A DNA stretch of 64,000 nt from Holothuria scabra (lineage: Eukaryota > Echinodermata > Holothuroidea > Aspidochirotida > Holothuriidae), in NCBI GenBank assembly GCA_037179385.1, contig CM074195.1, positions 8,323,787 to 8,387,786 on the forward strand, given 5' to 3'. The position numbers and the translations under genes were made by a program. Positions 49,475 through 61,850 of the stretch are shown piece by piece. How positions within the stretch are numbered: position 1 is the stretch's first letter; each line of letters begins with the position of its first letter. The notes below the pieces were generated by a model. The model searched no databases. It was given only the letters and a program-made list of their open reading frames with translations, and was not told the DNA's origin.

Positions 49475-50568
49475 GTAAAGGCATATTCTGAACAATGGCT
49501 TTTAACTTGAGCCCCGTAAGGTGGACAAAACAAAATAAAATCATATCACTCCAAAACCCTGTTGCTAGACCCTTTTCCAAACTCAGGACATCACACTTTT
49601 ATAAAAGGCAAGAGCAGTCACCCCAACTTGAAGTAGTGTAGTAGACCATCCTGTTTCATGATTGGCTGTTGAGAGTCATGTGACGACATTTTTTCTCTTC
49701 AAATGTGAAATTTAGTAGGAGAAATTGTTTGGTTTACCTTGAGTATGCAATACTGGAGTCATAAAATATTATGAAAGATAATTTGAAGAGAAATAAGAAG
49801 AATATTGTGTAATTTAGCTGTTGCTTCAAAATAAGTTTGGGGGGTCTGCTCCTTACCGTTAAAGATTGGTTCTTTTTGTTAAAAGTACCTCTACTTTCCA
49901 ACAAAGCCATAGAATATGTTACTGTATGTATTTTGGGCACATTGCCTTAGATTCCTTTTGTTTTTCTTATAACTGAATCCTGTTTGTCCTTGAATTTGAT
50001 ATTGTTTGACACATAGGACATTTTTTCTGTATATGTAGCATTGCTCTACCCCATATGCAGAGTACTTTAAGTCTAACAGGGTCCCCTCTATAGTCCCCTG
50101 TCTCATTGATCTCCAGTCTCATTGGCCCCCCATTTAGCGTAATTCATCTCATTAGTCCCCCATCTCATTAGTCCCTCGGGTTAGGGTTTAGGGGTAGTCT
50201 TTTACGGTTTGTGTTAGAGGACCAATGAGATGAGGGACCAATGAGACGGGGGACTTTTGAGACAGGGGACTAATGAGATGGAGGAATATAGAATTATCCA
50301 GTCAAACAATGTTCCCTATAGCAGCCTCAAACTATACATTAATTGAATGCACAGTCAAATCAATGTGCCGCGATAACACCACAAATTTCCCATACTGTAC
50401 TACATGTCAAATCCAAATGAAAATGTTACATTACTTCACAATTTAGTAGCTTCTGACTGCTTTGGCTGATGAGATACAGTTTTAAAAGTCTGATTTCGCC
50501 TTCTGAAAAAGAAAATTTTTCTGCATATTTTGAAGTAAATGAATTTTGTCCCTGGAAAATGCCTTTAA
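49475..50568. mobile_element. TTAA-type MITE, family B copy 3, with nested insertions
   Basis: Ends TAAAGGCATATTCTG / GGAAAATGCCTTTAA with family interior (GTACCTCTACTTTCC, TATGTAGCATTGCTCTAC). Enlarged by an insert around 49597-49860 related to 50570-50640 and 61755-61850, and by the palindromic insert at 50090-50285. Confidence 0.75.
50090..50285. repeat. Inverted tandem array of a ~16-bp TCTCATTAGTCCCC unit
   Basis: The left half repeats variants of TCTCATTAGTCCCCCA about four times; the right half carries the same units inverted (GGGACCAATGAGA). The loop between contains GGGTTAGGGTTTAGGGG, a short telomere-like run. It is inserted in MITE family B copy 3 and could fold into a ~75-bp stem. 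Confidence 0.85.
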
Positions 50569-50719
50569 AGGGCAAGAGTGTTCAGTTACCCCAAACTTAT
50601 TTTGAAACAACAGCTTAACCTCACAAATTTAGTTTTACTTCTTATTCTTATAAAAGTCCTTCTGACTCTCTGGCAAAGAGCTGTTTAATAGTAAAATAAA
50701 ACTTTAAACTGCAAAGAAG

Positions 50720-53250
50720 CTACATCCACTGAAGGAAAGGACAACCTTTGGCCTTGATCCAACCTTATGGCCCTCAGACCATTTACAGTGACATACGTAT
50801 CTTTGGTCTATCATTTCGTCTTGTTTCTTTTTCTAAAGTCATCAGGACTGACTCTCTGGCAAGGAGACTTTCTATGAAACCAAACTTTAAACCAGGGAGC
50901 AGTTTGGTCGGGTTCGCATCGCAATTTGCAATGCAAAAATGAGGAATATTTTATAATTGCGATACATCATTTGACCTTGAATAGCAGACTTGCGATGCAA
51001 AATTTCAGCAGGTCTTGTGTCATTTTGAAGGTTCACAGAATGAAATAATGTTTGGCCTAGGGGAAAGTAAAACAGAAATTGGAAGTCATGAAAACTGACC
51101 ATGCAAAACAAAAAAAAAACGGCCCCGTACTTGTTCCACAAACTATGTTTGTTTCTAAATAAATCCACCGGAAATTTCTGCTTTTGAGATTTTTAACACA
51201 TGAACTAGCTCCTCAGGAGATGCATTGTTTACTACTGTGAAATACACAGCCTAACAGTGTAGGGAAAAATAATAACCAACGGCATCGATGGCCACAGCAC
51301 CTGGTTTTGCCCTTGATTATACTGGTAACGAAAGGAGATTTTAGCCGTCCATCGATCTTTACATTATTCTCAGTCAAACATGCCCTACATTCGCAACTCT
51401 CTGTGTTTTAAACTTTTAAACTCTTAAAAAGGGTGAATATTTAAGGATGTAAACATGGTTTGAAATTATAGATCACTGCATAAATATTCCATGCTTTTGT
51501 CCACATTGCATAACTCACAATTCCGTGCTGTACGGTTCTATTGCATGCAAAGAAACTTAGCGCCAAGCCACACTGCATTCCAAATTGGCAACTGCCGATC
51601 AATGCAAGTTTGCCCTTGAGACTAGGCTAGGCTCAGAAATTTTAATGTAAAACCTTGTTAGGATAGCACAGGAGCCAAAGCAAACAACTCTGAATGAAAA
51701 CGTATCATACAAGGAAATTGCTGAAGTAAAGTTTTTAGAAATATTAGGCATCCCTTAGTTTGAGTATTTTACACATGCCGTGAAACTATTTAATGAAGTG
51801 TATGTCATCTTGATAAGTTTGTATGCCTATCAGCTTTTACGTTTTGGGCTGGCTATCCTTAGTAGAAGGAGATATCTGTACAGTAGAATGTACTAGTGCA
51901 CTATCTTGAAGTCAAATTTTAAGGGACACTGAGGAGATCGTAGCTTCGTGTTTTTGAAGACTTATGAAAGGATTTAAGAAGACCTCCAAACTTGCTCAGA
52001 TTATCATAAGTTTTAAAAGCTTTTAAATTAATGAAGCTGATGACCTCTTTTTCATACAGTAGCTGTAGGCCTACGTACGGTATTACAGTAGGTTAAAGGA
52101 GGTGAACTGTTTTGGAACATTTTTGGGTGAATCTTTGTCCTAAAGGCACAGGATGAGCTTGATTCTGCACATCGGCAGTTACTCAGGTTGGCTGTACATT
52201 GTATGGAGCTTGGATTCATAAAATATTGTTGTGGGTAGACCAATTAGTTGTATGCTGTTACTAGTAAGTGGTGGCCTAATTTTAGGTGAGGGAAATCAGA
52301 GAAAGGGGAGAACCATCTAGTGACAATCTGGACAATGATGATGAGGAGGATTAAGGATGGTTGCATCTAATGAAAGTCAATAAAATATGGCACTGTTCTC
52401 AAATTGGTTGCTTTCATATGTCATACTGCTCCTGTTCTAAAATGGCACTTGGCAGGACAATGAATGCGATAAAGAAAATGCATTTCAGGCATAGACAATT
52501 TATTTTCATGGCTTTATTTGGTCATTGAATTGACAAACAAACATATTCAAATGCAAGGTAGCAATTCAAAACATTGAGAAAAATGCTGAGGAGCTCCAAT
52601 AAAATGTTGTCAAGAGCTGCTGTCTCAAGAGCATGTTTTATACTGAAATTGCCTTGGAGACATCTAGAGGAATTATTTTGCCTGAGTGTAGTTATACTGC
52701 ATACCTGATACGGGTCATATGGACGCATAACGCATAATGTTTCATTACCTGAAAAACTACCCTTCAGTCTTTGATTCTGTACTTTTTACAAGCTTCTGTA
52801 CAACTACTGTAGGAAATGTCAATATAAAAAGTTGCTAATCATTTTGGGGGGATTGCTAATCAATTTTGAATAATGAGTAGCAAAACTACTAATCAAAATT
52901 TCAAAAACAAATTGATCCCTGTAAACTGCTTCCCAAAAAAGCTATATGTCCACTGAAGGACAACACTTGACCAACCTCACCACCCACACACCATTTACAT
53001 TATTGACCAGTCTGTCTGTACTGTATGGCTCCATTCTGGACTGGGAGAAAAGAACAGATCTACACATGATTTTAGCCAAAAGGCTGAGAAGCAGTCTGTC
53101 ATGTTCATCTTTCTTCTTTTTCTAAAGTCCTCACAACTCTCTGGCACAGAGCCATTCCACGAAACCAAGCTTCAACTGCTTTCCTAGTAAGATATGAGGT
53201 CCACTGAAGGACAACACTTGACCAAACTCACCACCCTCAGACCATTTACT
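50720..53250. repeat. Dispersed repeat with TCCACTGAAGGA and TCTCTGGCA motifs (three partial copies)
   Basis: Segments near 50725-50900, 52945-53170 and 53200-53280 share TCCACTGAAGGACAACACTT, CAGACCATTTAC, TTTTTCTAAAGTC and CTCTCTGGCA. The U2 fragment is inserted in the middle copy. The sequence between copies is not recognised. Confidence 0.6.
53017..53091 (-). pseudogene. RNU2 (pseudogene): Retroposed 5' fragment of U2 snRNA, chimeric
   Basis: On the minus strand from about 53094 the sequence reads GCTTCTCAGCCTTTTGGCTA then AAATCATGTGTAGATCTGTTCTT. It matches the first ~47 nt of U2 snRNA with few changes (recalled reference); this region includes the segment that pairs with U6. The next ~30 nt are not U2. 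The whole is bordered by 9-bp direct repeats CAGTCTGTC (53008-53016, 53092-53100), the mark of reverse-transcriptase-mediated insertion. Too short to be a functional gene. Confidence 0.85.
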
Positions 53251-54771
53251 GTACATCACTGGTCTGACAAATCGCCTTATTTCTCTCCAAAATATCTTTC
53301 ACTATATTTTAGGACTTCAATATTGCATTAAGCAAACCAAACTGACGTATTTTGATTCACTTCAAATGGTAAAAGTCGAAAACTACACAAAGTGTAATGT
53401 GAATTTGTGAAATTGTGATCAATATTCATATTTTTACTAAAATTTTGTGGGGCAATTATTAAGAAATGTGTTGAAGCTTCACAGTTCTTGAATGTCTTTC
53501 TTTTCTCATTAAAACAAATTTGTAAATTAACAAATCATTGTGAGTTTTTATCACTCAATCTGTGAAAAACAGCTTTGAATATTAAGCCCAACTTTTTTGC
53601 TAAATATTAGACTAATTCATTACTTGAGGGGGATACTGACAGCTTTTTGCCTAACTTTATTGGGGTCTTTTGTTTCTTACTGCTGTTCCACACTGTAAAT
53701 CTACAGCTGGAAACCTTTCAAAGTTCATAAAAATAACTCAGAACAACTTAAAACTTATTCAATCTCCAATTACGCTGGCGAAGTATTTTTGTTTAAATTC
53801 CTACATGACCACTTTTAACAAAGAATTGTCCCTTTTAAGGGCTCCCCTAATTTAACAAAACGTTTACACAAATTTTTCCCAAAGTTTATCCTTTTTTCTC
53901 CACATTTTGCTTTCATATCTTTTTCATTCAGAATGATGTTTTTAACCAAATACAGCTTTGAAAATAAACTGCAGTACAACAAACCCTTTATTCCTAACAT
54001 AATTCCGTGGGTATCCATCTGAACCAACTCACAAGTTCCTGACAACAGTATGGAGTGTCCTATCCACACAGTTGAAGTTCTTTACAAGGAGTTGCTCCAA
54101 CTCCACAATGTACAAACTGTTCAAGTCCCACAGTGCTCATTTATTATCTTGCATACTGTACTGTAGATTAAACCATTCATGCAATGACATCACACAATGT
54201 CATTTTGAAGGGAAACAATAATGCACATGGATTTCTTGGCCCTGCTAAGTACTGTAGTATAGACTAAATACAAGCTTGTGCATCCATTTTTACCTGGGAT
54301 CATGTTTTGCTCAGTGATGTCATATGCATACAATCTCTAGCAAATTTAAATTGCAGATCTATGTACACATTGTGATTAGTTGCACATGTACAGTATAGTA
54401 TGTTCATCAACCAATCACAACTCGTGACATTGCCAGTATGATTTACAGAAGTGTGAAAATTCCCACAACAAATTTTACCAGAAGGCATTGAGCTTGTGTT
54501 TCAAGAATAAACTTAGGATCGAACACATTTGTACTTTCCATGCTCGCAGCATCGTAACTGCTTTGGCCATGTAAACTCACCTTGGAATTGCAGTACAAAT
54601 CTCCGATTAAAGGAATTTGGGGGGGGAGGGGGGATTCATTTAATGTACATTGCATTTGCAGATCTTTTGCAGGCTGTTCAGTGCAGTGTCCAGACTGAAT
54701 GTTGTAAACAGAACATATTAGGGGGAATATTGATGGGAACATGGGCAGTTCAGAGCTCTTCCTGCATTTAA

Positions 54772-55024
54772 CCCTCTAGCGCCCCACGGGTCACCCTTGG
54801 CACAGGCAGAGAGCGGAACTGTTGCACATCTTTACTGTTTCATGCGGAGCTCAAAACTTCGAGTAGCTACCCGAAAATTCGGCCACAACAATGAGAGAGA
54901 CAATAATTTAAGGTCAGAGGGTCAATAGCCTACGGAAGCCGATGTGGAATGTGCTACATATCCGCTTTTCTGCCGACCCTCACGGCGCGCAAATATGCCC
55001 CTATTGGAGCCGGGCTCTAGAGGG
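54772..55024. mobile_element. piggyBac-like MITE, 253 bp
   Basis: Flanked on both sides by TTAA (54768-54771 and 55025-55028). Inverted ends CCCTCTAGCGCCCC / CGGGCTCTAGAGGG. GC- and CpG-rich inside. The CCCT...AGGG ends with TTAA fit piggyBac families. Lies upstream of the NPHP4 coding region. Confidence 0.88.
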
Positions 55025-55619
55025 TTAAACACTGCTAATGTAGCAGTTACCACCTGCCACCTACCATGTACAGAACAAAGGATAGATGCAAGTTTGCTTG
55101 GCCTTAGCACAACTACTGTCACAAAATGACCATCTGTGTTTTGAAGTTTGTTCAACGGTTAGGCTATTATAAAAACAGTGATTTCACTGGCTCTGCCACC
55201 TGGGTCAAAGATGTACAACTTTTGGTTTTGATGCATAGGCACAATACTGTACCTCTGGGGTCAAAATAATGCACAGCTTTTTCACCCCAGCAATCAGAAA
55301 TGATATAGAAAATAACATAGAAACAGGAAGAATGTTTGCTGCATTAGAGTCTTATTTATTTTGACCCATTCTTTCTTAGTTTTGACTGTTGTAAATTTAT
55401 TCAAAAGGGTCAGTGACTCCTGGAAAAAAAAATGAGTGGAAACCCTGAAAAAGGCATTGTATAGTACATCTGTTAAAGTAACTTTACTGTAAAATGCCGA
55501 ACCCTGTATTGAACAATTTAATTGTCACCCCGCTCGGTCTAAGAAACCGCGTACAGTAGGCACAGGACAAAGACTTTGCAAACTTCCATACTGAACCTTC
55601 AACGCTGGTCATAGCTGAC

Positions 55620-56060
55620 GGACTTCCACATGCACATACGAGAAACGGACAGCTACCATCTGTTCCCATATGCACTTCCACAGACACATACAAGAGACTT
55701 ATGCACATGCACAGTGCACGTACGAGAAATGGATAACTACCATCCCTTTCCTTTATATGCACTTCCACAGAAAAGTACGAGAGACTTACGCACACTCACA
55801 GAGCACATACGAGAAATGGATAACTACCATCCATTTCCTTTTATATGCACTTCCACAGACAAGTACGAGAGACTTACGCACACGAACAGCACACATATCA
55901 GAAACGGATAATTACCATCCATTTCCTCACGCACTTCCACAGACACATATGAGAGACTTACGCATACACACAGCACACTTACGAGAGACCGACACTATCG
56001 TCCGTTTTCTCACACGCATCCACAGATACGTATGAGACTTTGACGCACAAGTACAGGACA
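55620..56060. repeat. ~87-bp minisatellite, about five units
   Basis: Units recur near 55622, 55718, 55806, 55893 and 55978 with landmarks ACGAGAAATGGATAACTACC, ATGCACTTCCACAGACA and GAGAGACTTACGCA. Two overlapping open frames across it change frame relative to the unit, so they are incidental. Confidence 0.92.
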
Positions 56061-59000
56061 TGTATGAGAATGACAGATTTACGGACCAGATTTCAGACTT
56101 AGAATATTTTTGGGGTAAAAGTGTAAGGCAGAGGAGTTCTGACTCGTTCAACTGCCAGGGATAGACTGAATGGGGGAAACTGACCGGGATTTTGGACACG
56201 CCCTCTCTTCAAGAGTTTTAACGAATCATGTAACTTTAAGTAAGGGGAAAAAATTGTTGTGACCAATGAGAAGATAGGGTAGGGAAAATTTAGAGTAAGA
56301 ATCATTTAAAAAGAAATATTTTTGGAAATATGAAGTGAGTTGGCCAGCAGTTGGATACAGAGATCCAACTGTACACACAATAAATAAGTCAACCTGGCAC
56401 ATATTTGTGTGAGTTTTCTCTTGAGTTGAGTTATGTCCTCAACGAACAGACCTATCCCCTGTAAACACCACCCCCTCGGCATGCTACAGTATTTTGGTTC
56501 TAAATCAAACCTAATACTGCAAGGTAAAAACAAAGTCACAGTTTCATTGAATTAATATAACATCGGTCATGGTAGATTACGTGTGAAAATGATGTAAAGA
56601 AGTGTTGATGTTCAGGGGGTTGCAAATGTTGGGCAGATTATTAGGCTACCTGAGTTAACTGTGAAAACACTAAAATAACAATGCTTTCATTTCAACACAA
56701 AACTGGAAACACTTTAATGGTCTGTTTTGTTATGTTGAAACAAATATTTTATGGAAATATGTCTCATGTGATTGGCTTTCCTTACATGGGACAATATGCA
56801 AATGGACTTCAGAGGGAGAATACTAATTTAGACTGTAAGCTCTTCTGGGAGCACTAGGCCTAAGTTGACAGAAGTTTGCAGAAATACAAAATGTAAATTA
56901 TGTGAGTCATCTGGATATCACCAAGTTGATATTCTCAAGTCAAAATGCATCAAAAGACACAATAAGGTATTTTTCTAAAGGCTCTTAACAGCTGGCAATG
57001 TCCTGTGCATAACGTTACTTTCCATGAAGCAGACAATGAACCTAGCCTATTTTGAACTGACTTTTTAATCCAGTAGGCCTAGGACGAAAAGTCCTATTGA
57101 AACTGAAAAAGCTTGGAAAATGCACTTATGCTGGATTAACTTTGCAGTTTCCAGTTAGCTTCAAAGGAAGGGATTTTGTTGAGGTCCGTTAGTTTCAGCC
57201 CCTAAAAATCTTGGGGTTAACTGTTAACTTCAAATTTCAAATTCAAGTACAAGACAGCAATGAAATTTGTAGATAGGCCAAAAACTTTTTCAGCATCCTC
57301 ATCGAAAAAAATGAAATATATGACCTTTTTTTCTAAACATCAAGTCTAATCACGGACTGGTATTTTTTTACGTATAAGTAGTCCGCTTGTCTATAGGTAG
57401 GCCTAGGCTTATGCTGAATGTGTGAACAATTGTTCACAGCACTGAATACCATTACCGTATACCTGTACGAAAGTATGTATTTGTATACAAAAGTCTACAG
57501 TGAGAATGTTGCTTGGAAAAACGTCAACATGGCAGTACCGGATGTTGCATTGAATAGTAAAAGACATCGATGAAGTTTGTGAAACTTTAAGGAAAAAATT
57601 GATGGAATTTTCATTTGACAAAAGTACCACTGATATCACATTTCATTCCATTACATTGGGCCTAACGTTACTTTCCGCCTCCCGAAAAGGTGTTTTCAGC
57701 TAAAAATAAAAGGAGTGGAAAACATTGTTTTTGTAGCAAAGGAAACTGACTGTAACCGATTTTGTTGGATCTCCTTCAAATAACAGCCCCTATGGACACG
57801 GTCAGTGACAGTTACTGAAATGAAAGGAAGCCGAGCATTGTGCCTTGCTAAATCTCTGTAGCCTGAGCCCATATACAACACCATAGGTACCAGTTACACA
57901 ACACTTCTCAGACAGACTGACATTACTCTATAAATATCAACACCTAACGTAAGGATTTCAGATAAAGTGTTCGATCATATTGTATTCTAAGTTTCATGGC
58001 TTACCGTGAAAGACGAGTTCAACTTCTGTTCACAAAGAGTTTCAAATGAGAAGCGCCTTAAGCGTCTAATGGTTCTAGTCTGATGGTGGTCTGAGAAGGA
58101 ATTTGTTTACGTACTGTGCAATGCTATAGTATATGGTACAGAACTAAACTTATAAGCGGATGTGATGGGCGCGTCACGTAACAACCGCTGTGCGCGATAT
58201 ACTTACCCAGCTGAAAGAGAGTACTGTTTATCCCTCGTATACAAAAGCAAAGCGGAGAAAAAGTTTAGTTGGTGCGCTATGCAGTTTGTAACTTCGAGTT
58301 CCCTAGTCCCAATTCAAACTAAAAGAATGTTGATTGTGCGCTACTTCGTTGTAATCGAAATGGATCAGCCTTATTGCAGCCACAAAATGATCTGCTCTTT
58401 TCTGGCAAAAAAAGATGCAACTCACATTTTCCGTGTTCTGAGTTATGAACCAAATGTTAAAAAAACGCGAAACGCTAATTGTCCTACAAAAACATATTTT
58501 CTCCAGTACCTGAAACTTTCCTTGCAACCTGGAATAAAATCCATTTAAACCAAAAGGTTCTAAAGACTTGGGAAAATCCTTTGAGTTGAAAGGATTTCCT
58601 TTCTAAATGATGGGAACTGGACAAATTACAAAAGGAGTTTCAAAATTACCTTTTGCATATAACCGAGTCCAAGTTTTGGAAACCCTTAAAACCCCATGGA
58701 AACCATGACCGTGACAATTACTTATTGAAACCCCGGCTTTGGCAACGGAAATTTTGACAAAAGGTCTCAAAGGGAATCTTCTGCTGGGTTCCGAAAACTT
58801 AGAGTACTAATGTAGTCTTTTTCTGCGCCTCTTTTCAGAAAACATTGTGCAGTGTTGTGTACAAACCCTCTCAGTGTCTGACTGACAGGTAGAAGTACAT
58901 TGAAGGTTCCTGCTTACTACTTAATAGATTGGGCAGGTTCATTTTTGTCAACTTTTCGAAGCCCCCAGGCTCCCCAAAAACTTCCCTCTCAGCTAGTTGT

Positions 59001-59164
59001 GGACTTTATACTTGTACCTCATATCGGAAACTTACGCGTATATCCCTGTAATTGTACATGAAACTATTTCATTTCACTTACCCCGGTGGCTACTGACTCA
59101 CTCGGAATTACGGTGTCGCGTTATCTTCATCTAATTTTTGTGGCCAGAAAGTGACCTAGTACTA

Positions 59165-59318
59165 ATAGCAGACTTTAATCAATGCTCATGCACCTTGGGA
59201 ATCATGAGAACCCAGGCTTGGAGAATAAACGATAGCTCTGACGTCATCATTTTATTTCTTATACCCCTGCAGCTCCCATGATTCCTTGTGTGCAATTTAA
59301 CAACGATTAAAGTCTGCT
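59165..59318. mobile_element. Small imperfect-palindrome MITE
   Basis: AGCAGACTTTAATCAATGC with TTGGGAATCATGAG on the left is mirrored by GGAATCATGGGAG and AGCAGACTTTAATCG read from the right. About 150 bp, non-coding, upstream of NPHP4. Confidence 0.65.
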
Positions 59319-59423
59319 GTGATCTGGACCTTAGTATTCATATATAAGTTCTAGCTGGAAGCTCAGTAACGACCAGTTATATCATACATAAAATAAAACT
59401 AGATTTGAGGCATCTCACATTCT

Positions 59424-59683
59424 TATAGGAGAATCCGAATAGCGCTTGTTTTGAGTGACTGTAGGTCGCCATTAGTGAGGTCCATCAGCGTGACCGTCTT
59501 TATTTATTGTTTACATGAATTTCAAACCCTCATATTTAGTGAACTTGGAGAATTTAAGATACAAATTAGTGTACAACCATCCATGACAGAGGGAAGAAAG
59601 GAAATCGAAAGATTTAAAGGTGATGAACCCAAGTTATGGCCGACTGAAATCAGACCATCACTTGCTGTCCGGATTTGTGTATA
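59424..59683. mobile_element. MITE family A copy 3
   Basis: Same interior landmarks (GTGTACAACCATCCATGACA, CAGACCATCACTTGCTGTCC). The ends are more worn (TATAGGAGAATCCG / CGGATTTGTGTATA). An open frame through this copy is incidental. Confidence 0.88.
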
Positions 59684-60829
59684 TTTGACGGATTCGTTTG
59701 AGGAAATTTGCAGGAGAGAGTACACTAACTCGAGTTTTTATGTATTTAAGGCACATGTTTGTTCTCTCTCTTTCTTCAGAAACGACCACATGACGAACTT
59801 GGGCTTGTATGGGCTACCAATGATACAAGGGTCTGCACAGAATGAGAACGGGAAATTACCAGCTTGCTTTCCAAACCGTATAAATTTTGGGGGTATTTGA
59901 GGAAGAATACGGAAACACTCAGAATTTAACCGTTCTCATCAAAAAGTCGTTGTTGGAAGAGAAAAAACTGATATGTCACGTTTAATCAAGGGATGAAATG
60001 CACCTAGATGCATGATTGTAGTTGCTGACTGAATTGTCACTTTCTAGTGGCTAACATTTAAGAAGAGCCTTCACTGCACCCACCCAGCCAATTTGGAAAT
60101 TGGAAGGGGGCACAAAATATCCAGTGTCGATCCGCGGAACCTGCAAATCCTTGTCAACGCCGATTTAGTGAACACAGCAGCTCATCTGCATGGTTATAGG
60201 TTACGTGGTCCTTCATGCATATTAAATATAAAATCGATACATGTTTACCGTTACCTTTAGACATAACTTTTACTAATAAATTTTAATATTAGTTTTCCAA
60301 CGAATCCCGCGGCTGAATCAGCTGTTTTGATATTGGTCCCTTCCCTACATATCGAGAGTTAGCACACAAAAATTTATTTTTACATTTAACACAAACATTT
60401 CGTAATCTTTCCAAGTAAGGTAAGTGATATCTTTTGGTGAAAAATCATAAAATACGGGGTTTGTATTCAAAATACCTGATTTGTGGTGATTTCAAATTCT
60501 GTGACGCCTTGGGCAATTTTCCTTACAAAAATGCGTTAATTCGTACCCAAAACCACGTGATTTACACCGAAAATATAGATATAAATAAATTCAATTCTTC
60601 TTCTGATACCTAGTATGACACAAAGCTCTCGGAACTATACATTTAGCTGTGTAAAAATATTTGTGCCTACAAGAAGTGACCCTCTAAATTATGTAAATTT
60701 CGAATGAAAAACGCCTTTTGCCTAATTAACATCAATTCCGTATAAAAATGTGGTGTGCCCATACATCCCAAATTTAGTTAAGCCCGAGCTTTAAACAGAA
60801 CTCCCAATAAACACAATTTTTCTGTATGC

Positions 60830-61065
60830 TGCAAAAAAAAAATAGGATTTTGCCTTGTAAGGCAATGGGATGGGTGAGCTGGGAACGTACAGGGGCCGCG
60901 GAGCGAAATTTGCCGTGGGGGCTAATCACCATCTAATCGGCCCAATATGTTCAACAATATAATAGCAATGTAAGGTGGGAAAAGGTGTGGGATGGCTAAA
61001 GCCCGCACCCCCCCCCCCCCCTTCGTCTCCGCGGTCCCGCTGTAGGGGTATGAAAAATTTTTTCT
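60830..61065. repeat. GC-rich repeat with C15 run
   Basis: Contains GGGGCCGCGGAGCGAAATT and, inverted, CGTCTCCGCGGTCCCGCTG, separated by a long C run at about 61007. Probably a transposon remnant; class unknown. Confidence 0.45.
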
Positions 61066-61484
61066 TACTGTCAAGAATGTAACTTGGGCAAAACAAGAGC
61101 TATGGGTAGGAAATTTTTAACAAATAAAAATGCCTACACTCTTAGCTAAGAGTTGCTAGAGGGTAGTAGAGGAATCCTGTTGTCTGTTCTGAAGTGTGTA
61201 AAGTGACTCAGCGTAAGCTTAGTGAGGTGGGGTTTATTGGGGGCGGCTTGTCTCCTCACCTCAACAGAAAAAGTATCGTTATGTTGTTTTAAATAGCAAG
61301 GATTGTGATTTTGATGCTAAGTGGGAGATATGCCTTAAAAGTGACATATGTTTGTCAGTGTAGGTAAGTGTGCGATTGTGTGTTGGTGGGGAGGTGAGTG
61401 ATAGTTCTCATGGTTTAGCTCACTTAAGTTGCTCTTTAACGCGAAATCTCAATCACGAGAACTATGGCATAAACTAGGTACCGG

Positions 61485-61726
61485 CCAGTGACGGAGGAAG
61501 GAAATTCAGTCAGCGGGGGCAAGAATGGCCTGTAGGGGCGCTTCAAAGTTTGTAGGGCAAGAATATTTGGTCAGAGGGGGCGAAAAATAGGCCGTAGGGG
61601 CGCTTTTATATAGGTAGATATAAATGCTTCAATACGGTAAAAAGAGTAAAAAGGGCGCTGACAGGCAATTTGAGTCTGTCAAGGGGGGCGATCGCCCCCT
61701 CTGACTATATGGTAGCTCCGCCACTG
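61485..61726. mobile_element. hAT-like MITE (CAGTGGCGGA family)
   Basis: 242 bp with ends CCAGTGACGGAGGAAGG / GGTAGCTCCGCCACTG and a perfect 8-bp duplication GGTACCGG (61477-61484 and 61727-61734). Internally it repeats GGGGGCGAAAAATAGGC-like and GTAGGGGCGCTT motifs. Confidence 0.9.
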
Positions 61727-61850
61727 GGTACCGGTACATAGACAGACCATATTAAAGGGAAGAAGCAGTTACCCCAATCTGAGTTAGAGTAGTAGGAGTC
61801 TGTCACAGTCATGCTTGGCTCTTGAGAGTCCTGTGACAATATCGCTCACA

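Larger units (their letters stand above)
46361..58005. other. Region upstream of NPHP4 coding exon 1: leader intron or intergenic
   Basis: No supported coding exon. It holds the MITEs, minisatellite and U2 fragment listed separately. Donor-like sites on the minus strand at 47163 (GACAGC|GTAAGG) and 58005 (TTTCACG|GTAAGC) lie in CpG-containing DNA and could end untranslated NPHP4 exons. A weak direct duplication lies at about 47280-47400 and 47600-47750. Confidence 0.5.

Noticed and set aside
55630..56035. 93- and 121-codon repetitive ORFs
   Set aside because: They follow the 87-bp minisatellite and change frame relative to the unit; no supporting signals.
58162..58548. 128-codon ORF on the plus strand
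   Set aside because: Starts at GTG, no recognised domain, composition like the surrounding DNA.
59451..59900. 149-codon ORF on the plus strand
   Set aside because: Most of it lies in MITE family A copy 3.
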